Below are positions 54,341-64,000 of a stretch of DNA of 64,000 nucleotides, one piece after another (position 1 is the first letter of the stretch; the number at the start of each line of letters is the position of its first letter). The notes beneath the pieces are model-generated. The model did no database searches and was not told the origin of the DNA. It was given only the letters and a program-made list of their open reading frames with translations. This stretch comes from Lucinisca nassula (Eukaryota > Mollusca > Bivalvia > Lucinida > Lucinidae), in the NCBI GenBank assembly GCA_963580285.1, contig OY757011.1, forward strand, positions 151,775,092-151,839,091. The letters run 5' to 3'. Both the position numbers and the translations under genes were made by a program.

Positions 54341-54599
54341 GGTTTTTACGGCAGAATCTACCCCTTTATATACCACAGGAGTCCATTTCAAAGTTTAGGG
54401 AGTGTCAAGTTCAGTTATTATTTATTTCTTAACTTTATTTAGAAAACGGAATTGTGAAGATCTTGATGATCCATCCCCACGTTCTGTGGTATCTGATCTT
54501 GGTCTGCACGGTTTAAAAATGACCAGTTTTGAGGTTCCCCATATAAAGGGGTAATGGTAATTAAAGGTACTTCAAACGATTGGACCTTTGGCGTCCAGT

Positions 54600-54895
54600 T
54601 TATTTGATTTGAGGTTTAATGTCCCCTTCAACACTATAGGTCATTTTGGAGACATTGCTTCAAATTTTGTGGGACTTTTACCCAATAATGAGATGAAATG
54701 ACATCTCAAGCCCTGTTGCCCAATGAAAGCAATAGGGTTTATAAGGATGGACGGTCCGGCTTGCACCTTTGCCTGGGCAGGCTTAGATCCTTTAAGCAGT
54801 TTACTAGTTCGTGTACAGCCGGTTTCAGCTCTGCATGGAATCATCATGCAGCCCATCTATTTCTTCAAGCCCTGATGGGTGGGGACCGAGGCGTC
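54600..54895 (-). mobile_element. SINE2, full length
   Basis: The minus strand reads from CCCATCAGGGCTTGAAGAAA through GGATCTAAGCCTGCCCAGGC to the tail ACATTAAACCTCAAATCAAA. Confidence 0.9.
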
Positions 54896-55286
54896 CAGAT
54901 TTTTGGAACTGCATCAGTGGATGTTGAGAAATTTACAGCTATTATATTTTGTTAGACTGATGTACTGACATTGCGCAAACCATAAATGTTGGGTTACCAA
55001 GGCCAATTTTGGTTGGTGAATTCACTGAATTATAATCAAAACCAGGGCTGGAAAATTCCACTGGTCTGCTCGCACTGACAAGTAAACATTTTGGAGGACA
55101 AGGAACATTTTCTAAAGTGCCTATGAAATTATCCCAATGCACTCGGTGATGCAGGGCAAGTGAAATTTTTGTGAATTTTCTGGCCCTGAAGCCAACTTTT
55201 TATCTGTTTGAAAGAAACTTTGTTTATATTGTTCAATTCTATGTTCTTCAGAAAATCTCTGCTTTTCATTGGTTGTGGGCCTTGCA

Positions 55287-55501
55287 CTAACTCTTTTCCT
55301 GCTGTTCACGACAACCCCTATTTTTGCAAACAGTGAAGTTCCAGATCAGATGGCTTCTCTGATCAGGATCTACACTGTTTGAAATTCAGTTCATGAATTT
55401 GTAGGAATAAATTACATGTACATGTACATCAAGTAATCTGATTGGTTCATAGTCAGAGGTGGGTGTGGCTAAAATGAATATTCGGCAAGATAAGGACTAA
55501 G
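55287..55501 (-). mobile_element. TTAA MITE, family M1, degraded ends
   Basis: Ends CTAACTCTTTTCCTGCTG and AAGATAAGGACTAAG are recognisable M1 ends with mutations; the central AGATGGCTTCTCTGATC hairpin is shortened. The following 55502-55916 has a G run at 55612-55627 and is otherwise unassigned. Confidence 0.8.
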
Positions 55502-55916
55502 CTGCAAAAGCTGATTAGTATAGTATAGCTATCACTCATCTCTATAGTAACCTTGATGTCAAGGCCATACACTTGGAATCTTAAGGCATATACATGTTCA
55601 TGAACCTTTTGTGGGGGGGGGGGGGGGTTACTTCACTTATTTTGAGCAGATTGTTAATCAGAGGTGGGCCAAAACTGGATTACCCAGAGAAAAACTACCT
55701 GACCTTCCATTGCAGAGCTGGGTTCTCACATGTGACCCGAGCGCAGCTGGAACCACAGCAGTGAGAGACCTTATGAGTAAGAGTCAGCAGTCTTACCCAG
55801 TAGGACACGGAGGCACGTCACATGAACCAGTTGCAGTGCTTTCAAAGAGGCACATCATTGTTTCTCGGACAGTATTTATCCCAGATAATTGGACAACATT
55901 ACTCCTTGCTGCTGCC

Positions 55917-56095
55917 GGCCTCGGTAGCTCAGTCAGATGCGCATCTGACTGGTGAGCAAGAGGACACAGGTTTGATAACGATACCTGTCGGGGTCAGCAG
56001 CATTCTTTCATGGAGATTGATCATGAAGTTTAGTGTTGACTGGGTCTTGATCATGAAGTTTAGTGTTGACTGGGTCTTGAAGTTCTAAAAACAAA
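55917..56095 (+). mobile_element. SINE1, 5' part
   Basis: Head GGCCTCGGTAGCTCAGTCAG and GGTTTGATAACGATACCTGT, then CATTCTTTCATGGAG. It ends in a 29-bp tandem duplication of TCATGAAGTTTAGTGTTGAC. Confidence 0.85.
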
Positions 56096-56239
56096 TAATC
56101 CGTGCTGTACTTATTCATAAATTCGAACAAGTGCAATCTACTACATTGAATATGCCAAATTCTGTGGCATCTTGTGTGGGTTTGGACTATTTGCTCAGGC
56201 CTGTCTGAATACATATGGTAAATATGGTTCTTCACAGCT

Positions 56240-56445
56240 TAACCCTTTTTGTACCAAATGGAATCTTCCATCTTATATATATAGCAGGAGTCCATTTCAA
56301 AATTAAGGGCTGTCAGGTTGTGTTTCATCAAAATTTATTTGGAAAATGACTGAACTTTTAGCAAACAGTGGAGGCCCTGTTCAGACGCCATGTTCTGCGG
56401 CGTCTGATCTGGGCTTGTACTGTTTGTCAGGGTTACCTTATTGGG
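56240..56445 (-). mobile_element. TTAA MITE, family M2, one end lost
   Basis: TTAACCCTTTTTGTACCAAA at 56240, AGCAGGAGTCCATTTCAAAA, and a hairpin with CGCCATGTTCTGCGGCGTCT. The far end is not recognisable. 56446-57444 is intronic sequence with two more hairpin-module remnants (56995-57070 and 57340-57430). Confidence 0.8.
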
Positions 56446-57444
56446 GTTTGGGACCTAGACCCATATTTCATGGTTTATATTGGAATAACTTTCTACTTTG
56501 CAATGTCACTGACTGGGTGCCACTCCATGGATGTGTAGCACAATACTCCCAACTTTGTATAACACTGTTTCACAGAAGTTCTCTTGAATCATACTGCAGC
56601 CTCTGTATTTATAATACTATTATTGCAGAACAGCCATATTACATCCAAATGAAACTACCTGTAATGCTAGACTGGTGCATTGTAAACTTATGTTTCACAT
56701 GCTACTATTCAATATAATAATACAGGTTGTAACTTTAGTGGCATGGTCATTTGATACTTTCAGAGAGGTGTGGTATCACAGTACATGTATCTGTATACCC
56801 ATATACATATCTCCTCTTACCCGTATCATTGCAGCGCAAGCACTGGCAGATGCAACACCCTTTTTTCTGAGGATTTTGTATCTCAGTTCCGGATATTACA
56901 CAGCTGCCATAAGAAAAAAAAACCCAAAGCACTGACAGCACTAATGGGTCGATTTTTTCTCAGTGTAGGATGTAAAAAATGTCCAGAGCTTTAGATTCCG
57001 GTATTGTAAGCAAACAGTGAAGACTCTGTTCAGATGCTGTATTCTGGTATGGGTCTAAACTGTTTGCCAAACCCAACAGATTTCTATAGTCAACACTCTT
57101 TAGTAATACTGCCTCACACCAATTAGAAGAGCATTATAAATAACTGTTAACTGGATTTCCTGCAAATCAGTGATATTCACATGGACATCAGTATTGATCT
57201 GTGCTTAGTAACTTTGGGTAGAAAAAATACAAGTCAGGTCTCCCGATTCATTTTGGTCTGGATAGAGTGTTCCCCATTATATAGCAGGCACCCATTTCAA
57301 AATTTAGGGGTAATTTTGAGAAATTTATTTAGAAAATGTTAAAATGTTTTGCAATAAGTGAAGGCCCTCACCAAATTCCATAATTTGAGGTGTCTGGTCT
57401 TGGCCTGCACTGTTTAACAGTGTCCCATTTTTGTTGCGCCTGCT

Positions 57445-57657
57445 TTAACCTTTAACCTGCTGAATATTCATTTTAGCCACACCCATTTCTGACTTTGAAC
57501 CAATCAGATTACTTGATGTAATTTGTTCCTACAAATTCTTAAACTGAATGTCAAACAGTGTAGATCCTGATCAGATGGCTTCTTCAGAAGCCATCTGATC
57601 TGGATCTACACTGTTTGCAAAGATAGGGCTTGTCGCCTACAGCAGGGTAAAGGTTAA
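57445..57657 (-). mobile_element. TTAA MITE, family M1, complete
   Basis: TTAA at both ends; ends CCTTTAACCTGCTG / CAGCAGGGTAAAGG; central hairpin AGATGGCTTC-TTCAGAAGCCATCT. 57658-57959 is unassigned intron. Confidence 0.9.
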
Positions 57658-57959
57658 GCAGAACATAATAGAGGAGTCTGGTTTTCCGTCCATCGGTTTG
57701 TCAACATATGCGACCACCCTAACTTTTACCCTACTGGAAGAGTCCATTTCTCAAGAACTATAAGAGCTTCATTAATGATACTTGGCACAAGCTTGCATCT
57801 AGGAGTGACAACTTTTATGCAGGCATCATTTGTGTTTGACCTTTACCTAGATTTCATGGTTCAATGACTTTGTGCCCCCACAGGTGCGGCATATCCGGGC
57901 GGAATTCTTGAGTGGTTTTGCATCTGTAATGGGCTAAAGAGATTCAGAGTTAACCTATT

Positions 57960-58164
57960 TTGTACTGGAAACCCCAAAACTGGTATTGAGCCAACAGTGC
58001 AGGCCCAGATCAGATGCCGCAGAATGTGGCATCTGATCAGGGTCTATACTGTTTTAAAAAGTGCCATTTTCCTAATAAATTTTGCAGAAATAACCCCTAA
58101 ATTTTGAAATGGACTCCTGCCATATATAAGGAGGAAGATTCCATTTGGTACAAAAAAGGTTTAA
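57960..58164 (+). mobile_element. TTAA MITE, family M2, complete
   Basis: TTAACCTATTTTGTACTGGA ... TTTGGTACAAAAAAGGTTTA+A; hairpin CAGATGCCGCAGAATGTGGC. Confidence 0.9.
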
Positions 58165-58349
58165 CCCTTGACTCCCGAGTTTCTGAAGTGGATTCTTCCT
58201 CGATTTCATCTTCAATTTTTTAATGCATAGGGGCCTACACAGTAGCAAATAGCTATTTCACATGTGTCACTAAACACAATGGCAGACTGTAGATCCTGAT
58301 GAGTTGGCATGTTATGGCAGTTAGCATAAGTATCTATACTGGGCTACAT

Positions 58350-58625
58350 GGACACCCCTTGCCCATTTGGGCTTCAAGAAATATATTAATTGGGCTGCAT
58401 GGTGCTTCCATGCAGAGCTGAAACTGACCGAACTTGAGTACTGGTAAATGGCTTAGAAAGTGGTGCAAGTTGGACCATCTCTAGCAGTATCTTGTTGTGA
58501 TAGGACTCGAGATGTCATTTCATCTCAGTTTCAGGTAAAAGTCAGGACTACAAAATAGGAAGCAGTGTCAGAAAAACGACTTAAATGGTGTAGAGGGAGG
58601 TGGTCAACCTCAACTCAAACAAAAA
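58350..58625 (+). mobile_element. SINE2, nearly full length
   Basis: TTGGGCTGCATGGTGCTTCC, GAGATGTCATTTCATCTCAG and the tail CAACCTCAACTCAAACAAAA; the middle has a small deletion. Confidence 0.85.
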
Positions 58626-58766
58626 ACTGGGCTAAATGAACAATAAAAAGGTTCACAGACCAACTTAGATACATACAGTGTGTACGGTAATGATCCTAAG
58701 TAATGGGACAGATAGGCCTAAGCAGACAATGCAGACCCAGATCAGACTGCAGTCTGATCAGGGTCT

Positions 58767-58898
58767 CCAGGGGTCGCAGGCTCAATCCTGGGCTTCTCCA
58801 GACTTTCGGATGGTCTTTAAACCGAGGTCCCGTCTCCGTGTGAGTGTGACCTTAGCTGTTGGTGAGACGTAAAACTCAAACACTCATTCACTCACTCA
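58767..58898 (+). mobile_element. SINE4 inserted into a hairpin module
   Basis: A partial tRNA-like start GGGTCGCAGGCTCAATCCTG (box B-like), core GACTTTCGGATGGTCTTTAA, ACCGAGGTCCCGTCTCCGTG and a CACTCATTCACTCACTCA tail. It is flanked by the 13-bp duplication CTGATCAGGGTCT (58754-58766 and 58899-58911), which is part of the host hairpin. Confidence 0.93.
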
Positions 58899-59104
58899 CT
58901 GATCAGGGTCTACACTGTTTGCCATTTGGAATGGACAAACACATTTGTTTAAATTCTAGAAGAATTGCAGCAAGTCCTTAGTTTTGATCCAAGTGAGATG
59001 TGGCTCATGATGAGCCCACTGCTTAACTGTGACACCATATTTGAGCCCAGTATTCACAGTTTCGACCAGGTATTTTTAAAGACACAAACAGACCACAGCC
59101 CCAC

Positions 59105-59317
59105 TTAACCCTTGTCCTGCTGAGCCCGGATATGCCTTTTCTTTGAAACAATGTAGATCCAGACCAGATGGCTTCTGAAGAAGCCATCTGATCAGGATCT
59201 ACATTGTTTGTCATTCAGGTTGTGAATTTGTTGTAATAATTTGCATCAAGTAATCTGATTGGTTGATAATCGGTATTGGGTGTGGCATATATGAATATTC
59301 AGCAGGACAAGGGTTAA
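59105..59317 (+). mobile_element. TTAA MITE, family M1, complete
   Basis: TTAA at both ends; CCCTTGTCCTGCTG / CAGCAGGACAAGGG; perfect central AGATGGCTTC-TGAAGAAGCCATCT. 59318-60172 is intron with an M2-like remnant at 59717-59890. Confidence 0.92.
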
Positions 59318-60185
59318 TTTTAGAACTTAGATACAGAAAACTAGAGGTGTTGCACTATTAAAGCATCAGGTGCTGATCTACACCTTTTGTTGTAATAGGT
59401 TTTCTTTTGCAACAGTAGAAGTACAGTGAATTTGACCTGGCTAGATGTGTTGTGGTTTGTTTATATATTTTTATTGAATGATGGTATTGAACTCCATAAA
59501 CCATGAAACGGTGCATGTGAACTGGCAGGTGCCCACCAAAAGTTAATTGTTTACAAACCAAAACATGACCTAGCAGTTTATATTACCAGGTTGGGCTGTC
59601 ATGAGAAAAAGTGTCGTCAAGTTGGTATTTAATATATAATGTGTCCAGTAACTTACTGTATCTGTGTACAGACTGGTGAGGATACATGACAGTCAGAATA
59701 ATATGGCCAATTATATTTTAACCCATTGTATACTTGGTGGACTCTTCAGTTGCTATATGTACGACAAGTCCATTTATCATATAAAGGGTGTCAGGCCTAT
59801 TTTTCCGTTTTTATTCTAGTTTTGACGAAAATTCTATTAGCAAACAGTGCAAGCCCTGATCAGACGCACTGTTTGCCAAGGTATTCCGCATGCATTAGGT
59901 TGACTGATCACCTTATCCCAGTATAAAAATAACTTGGCAAAAAATAACAGTTTTCTTGCAACAGTACACAGTTTTGTATAAATAAACAGGTAGCAGATAC
60001 CAGATAATTGCAGTCAATAAAACATAATTGAAGTTTGTATAGCCTGTATGTAGCTAATCAATGTTTTTACAAGTGAGTGACTATGTTCTGTGGTAGACTT
60101 AATTATGGGCAGCCTGATCAGTTTTGTGATTACATGGTAAAATATTTTTCATAAATAATTATGGGCATATATACATGATTGGGGT

Positions 60186-60473
60186 TCGCCCCCGCCCATC
60201 GGGGCTTAGAGAACATGGTGCTTCCACGCAGAGCTGAATCTGACCACATACGAGTACTGGTAAACCCCTTAGAAGGACAAGCCTGCCCAGGCAAAGCAGT
60301 GTGAGTCAGATCGTCCAATACATATAAGCCTTCTGGTTTCATTTGGCGGCAGGGCTTGAGATGTCATTTCACCTCAATGTCGGGTAAAAATCCCACAAAA
60401 TTGGAAGCAATGTCTCCAAATTGACCTAAATAGTGTTGACGGGGACGTTAAACTCCAATTCAAACAAAAACAA
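60186..60473 (+). mobile_element. SINE2, full length with target duplication
   Basis: 288 bp between a perfect 13-bp duplication ACATGATTGGGGT (60173-60185 and 60474-60486). It starts TCGCCCCCGCCCATCGGGGC and ends ACTCCAATTCAAACAAAAAC. The start may be the end of a tRNA-like head (box B-like TTCGCCCCC). Confidence 0.95.
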
Positions 60474-60755
60474 ACATGATTGGGGTGTTCTTGGTCATGC
60501 TTTCTGTTTGGAAATCTTACCCGGTTTGTTTCTCTAGCCATGAGTTTTACTACATTTACATGTATGTTAAATAAAGTTGAACTTAAATGAGTTGAACAAA
60601 AAATTTATGTCAGATTCATACACCTCCCCCTGCATACAATATAATTAATGTAACTAGAATCGTGCAGTCAATGGCATATCACATATCCCCGGGATTCCAT
60701 TCAATTCGATGTTACTCAACCTTGTTCTGAATTCCCCCCTCTCCCCTTCTTCATC

Positions 60756-60986
60756 TTAACCCATTCGGTACCAGAAACCCCTAAACGGGTACCCTGGCAA
60801 ACAGTGCATGCCCAGATCAGACGCCGCAGAACGCGACGTCTGATAAGGGCCTACACTGTTGGCGAAAAGTTGAGCAATTTTTCAAATCAATTTTGAAGAT
60901 AACACAACCTGACATCCCTGAATTTTGAAATGGGCTCCCGCTATATATATTAGGAGGAAGATTCCATTTGGTACAAAAAGGGTTAA
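60756..60986 (+). mobile_element. TTAA MITE, family M2, complete
   Basis: TTAACCCATTCGGTACCAGA ... TTTGGTACAAAAAGGGTTAA; hairpin with CAGACGCCGCAGAACGCGAC. A SINE2 tail fragment follows (60990-61080). Confidence 0.93.
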
Positions 60987-61127
60987 TTTCAGGTAAAAGA
61001 AAAGTCCTACAAAATTGGAAGCAATGTCTCCAAAATGACTTAGTGCTGATGAGGACCTAAAACATCATTTGAACAAAACATGATCCATTTTTTGGCAAGT
61101 TATACACGTATATAAATTTAACCCTTA

Positions 61128-61333
61128 TCTTGCTGAATATTCATTTAAGCCACACCCATTTCTGTCTATCAACCAATCAAATTACTTGATGTAATTTATT
61201 GCTACAAATTCATAAACTGAATGCCAAACAGTGTAGATCCTGATCAGATAGATGGCTTCTTAGAAGCCATCTGATCTGGATATACACTGTTAACAAAGAT
61301 AGGGGTTGTCGTGAACAGCAAGATAAGGGTTAA
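61128..61333 (-). mobile_element. TTAA MITE, family M1, complete
   Basis: TTAA at both ends; CCCTTATCTTGCTG / CAGCAAGATAAGGG; hairpin AGATGGCTTCTTAGAAGCCATCT around 61260. 61334-61582 is unassigned intron with one damaged hairpin module. Confidence 0.92.
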
Positions 61334-61582
61334 CTTCCCAGAGGATGGCTCAGTATGACCCTGCCAATGGTTTCAATTTTTGCCATGGATTCAGAAGCAG
61401 AATGAAAAACAATATAGATCCTGAGCAGCTGGCTTCCTATTATCAAGAGGACATACCCAAGTTCAACATGGGGAGGCTTGATAAAATGGAAACCCTAAAA
61501 TGGGACTCTGGCAAATGATCAGGTGTGGCATTTTTCTAATCACTTGCTAAAAGTAACTTAACCTAATACCAACCTGACACCC

Positions 61583-61790
61583 CTACCCTTATCCTGCTGA
61601 ATAAATTAATTTAGCCACAACCATCTCTGACTACCAACCAGTCACATTACTTGATATAATGAATTTGTTCAGTTCACAATCTACATGGCAAACATTGTAA
61701 ATACTGATCAGATGGCCTACTTCATTTGATCTGGGTCTACATAGTTTGCAAAAGGAAGGGTTGTAGTGTTCAGCAGGATAAGGGCTAAAT
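61583..61790 (-). mobile_element. TTAA MITE, family M1, ends mutated
   Basis: CCCTTATCCTGCTGAATAAA ... CAGCAGGATAAGGGCTAA. It preserves the AATAAATTAATTTAGCC word that serves as the empty site for the hairpin insertion at 52311-52673. An M2 remnant follows at 61924-62050. Confidence 0.85.
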
Positions 61791-62274
61791 TTAGAAATGG
61801 ACTCCAGATCAGCTACATACAAGGTGGAAGTTTCTAAGCAGGATAGAATGGGTTGATAATTCCGCATCTGTTACCAATAAGTGATGTTTTTCAGTATGGA
61901 GTGATCTCTTGTATGTAAACATTTTAACCCATTTTATATGGGGGAACCCCACAAAAAGGCACTGGCAAACAATCAGATTAGGTGTCTCCCACAATGCTGT
62001 CTGATCAGGGCCTTCACTGTTTTAAAAAAATAGCCATTTTTTCAACCAAAAAAAAAAATTAAACATGACAGGTCTCTTGACATCTGTAGAATTGAAAATG
62101 GAATGTTTTGAAGGGACTTACCATAAAAATCCTAAAAATGTGGACACCCTGAGGACTTCCTGTAATTGTGCTAAAATTTAACTATAAATTTGTTACAGGA
62201 TCCATTAAGGAGTCCAAATGTGCACAGTATAGACCCAGGACCAGTCTGATCTGGGTCTCCTCTGTTTGCTAAGG

Positions 62275-64000
62275 CTTGTCCCAATACTTAGGATCCTTAC
62301 AGTAGGAAGGGTTCATGCAGTATAAAATGGTGGGTTGATTGATTGATTGAGTTGGAGTTTATAACAACACCTCCATCATTGTGGGTCATATAGAAGAGAG
62401 ATGGGGAAGAAAGAGGGAAAGGAATGAAAGTAAAGAGCAGGGAGAAATAACATTCCTCGTCTACCAGTACCTGCTGCATGTCCAACTGTAAGCCAATAAC
62501 AGTTGGATGCCCCAGTGATTGACTGTCATGCAAGATAAAGAACAGGAAGAAATAACATTCCTCCTCTACCAGTACCTGCTGCATGTCCAACTGTAAGCCA
62601 ATAACAGTTGGATGCCCCAGTGATTGACTGTCATGCAAGATAAAGAACAGGAAGAAATAACATTCCTCCTCTACCAGTACCTGCTGCATGTCCAACTGTA
62701 AGCCAATAACAGTTGGATGCCCCAGTGATTGACTGTCATGCAAGATAAAGAACAGGAAGAAATAACATTCCCCCTCTACCAGTACCTACTGCATGTCCAA
62801 CTGTAAGCCAATAACAGTTGGATGCCCCAGTGATTGACTGTGATGATAAAGATAAAGAACAGGAAGAAATAACATTCCCCCTCTACCAGTACCTGCTGCA
62901 TGTCCAACTGTAAGCCAATAACAGTTGGTTTGCTAAGGCTTGTCCCAATACTTAGGATCCTTACAGTAGGAAGGGTTCATGCAGTATAAAATGGTGTGTT
63001 GATTGATTGATTGAGTTGGAGTTTATAACAACACCTCCATCATTGTGGGTCATATAGAAGAGAGATGGGGAAGAAAGAGGGAAAGGAATGAAAGTAAAGA
63101 ACAGGGAGAAATAACATTCCTCCTCTACCAGTACCTGCTGCATGTCCAACTGTAAGCCAATAACAGTTGGATGCCCCAGTGATTGACTGTCATGCAAGAT
63201 AAAGAACAGGAAGAAATAACATTCCTCCTCTACCAGTACCTGCTGCATGTCCAACTGTAAGCCAATAACAGTTGGATGCCCCAGTGATTGACTGTCATGC
63301 AAGATAAAGAACAGGAAGAAATAACATTCCTCCTCTACCAGTACCTACTGCATGCCCAACTGTAAGCCAATAACAGTTGGATGCCCCAGTGATTGACTGT
63401 GATGATAAAGATAAAGAACAGGAAGAAATAACATTCCCCCTCTACCAGTACCTACTGCATGTCCAACTGTAAGCCAATAACAGTTGGATGCCCCAGTGAT
63501 TGACTGTCATGCAAGATAAAGAACAGGAAGAAATAACATTCCTCCTCTACCAGTACCTGCTGCATGTCCAACTGTAAGCCAATAACAGTTGGATGCCCCA
63601 GTGATTGACTGTCATGCAAGATAAAGAACAGGAAGAAATAACATTCCCCCTCTACCAGTACCTACTGCATGTCCAACTGTAAGCCAATAACAGTTGGATG
63701 CCCCGGTGATTGACTGTCATGCAAGATAAAGAACAGGAAGAAATAACATTCCTCCTCTACCAGTACCTGCTGCATGTCCAACTGTAAGCCAATAACAGTT
63801 GGATGCCCCAGTGATTGACTGTCATGCAAGATAAAGAACAGGAAGAAATAACATTCCCCCTCTACCAGTACCTGCTGCATGTCCAACTGTAAGCCAATAA
63901 CAGTTGGATGCCCCAGTGATTGACTGTCATGCAAGATAAAGAACAGGAAGAAATAACATTCCTCCTCTACCAGTACCTGCTGCATGTCCAACTGTAAGCC
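62275..64000. repeat. 105-bp minisatellite with a 654-bp higher-order duplication
   Basis: 105-bp units (marks at 62541, 62646 and 62751) hold TACCAGTACCTGCTGCATGT, the small palindrome CCAACTGT-ACAGTTGG, and GATGCCCCAGTGATTGACTG. A non-array leader (TTTGCTAAGGCTTGTCCCAA at 62275) recurs at 62929, giving a 654-bp higher-order unit. The array runs past the window end. The open minus-strand frames it contains result from the period being a multiple of three. Confidence 0.95.

Noticed and set aside
62297..63991. Minus-strand frames with repeated HDSQSLGHPTVIG
   Set aside because: Product of the 105-bp tandem period; same reason as the 96-bp array.

Overview
This is eukaryotic, AT-rich, intron-containing DNA, almost certainly from a lophotrochozoan animal and most likely a bivalve mollusc. 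The reasons are several tRNA-derived SINE families, long tandem arrays inside mobile elements with palindromic ends (the style of bivalve 'pearl'-type elements), Penelope-like reverse transcriptases, several LINE lineages and a mariner. No prokaryotic gene organisation is visible. The species assignment is inference.

Only one host gene is supported. The first two coding exons of unkempt (unk, an RNA-binding CCCH zinc-finger protein) lie on the + strand at 39504-39884 with clean GT/AG borders. A CCAAT box and an E-box lie upstream, together with a possible 7-codon uORF whose stop overlaps the start codon. Intron 2 begins at 39885; I found no further exon, so everything from there to the window end is intronic or the intron exceeds 24 kb.

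Layout. 0-1 kb: 96-bp minisatellite. 1-5 kb: a minus-strand LINE (endonuclease and RNase H) with a plus-strand LINE RT inserted into its endonuclease. 5-9 kb: LINE D with a 16-bp tandem leader, carrying a ribozyme insert and a Penelope tail. 9-13 kb: LINE C, then two Penelope copies tail to tail. 13.9-16.7 kb: a ~150-bp tandem array hit by a SINE, a hairpin and a TTAA element. 17.3-20 kb: a mariner with an exact 1119-bp partial tandem duplication. 21-24.6 kb: further Penelope copies. 25-28 kb: a LINE C copy carrying four insertions. 28-32 kb: inverted LINE B copies. 32-35 kb: ~327-bp dimeric arrays. 35.5-36.2 kb: a broken gene of a probable large DNA mobile or virus-like element. 37-39 kb: ribozyme repeat and LINE C. 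39.3 kb onward: unk and its repeat-filled intron (hAT elements, triple-nested TIR elements, TTAA-flanked MITEs, SINEs). 62.3-64 kb: 105-bp minisatellite.

The most interesting content is two unrelated families of small repeats (units ~383 bp and ~575 bp) that each carry a complete type I hammerhead ribozyme core with a palindromic stem III. They sit as circularly permuted or terminally redundant copies beside at least four substantial Penelope-like copies and several tail fragments. This looks like retrozyme-type circular-RNA retroelements with a possible reverse-transcriptase donor. A second theme is unusually legible nesting: many insertions can be proven from target-site duplications because an uninterrupted paralogue of the target is present in the same window.
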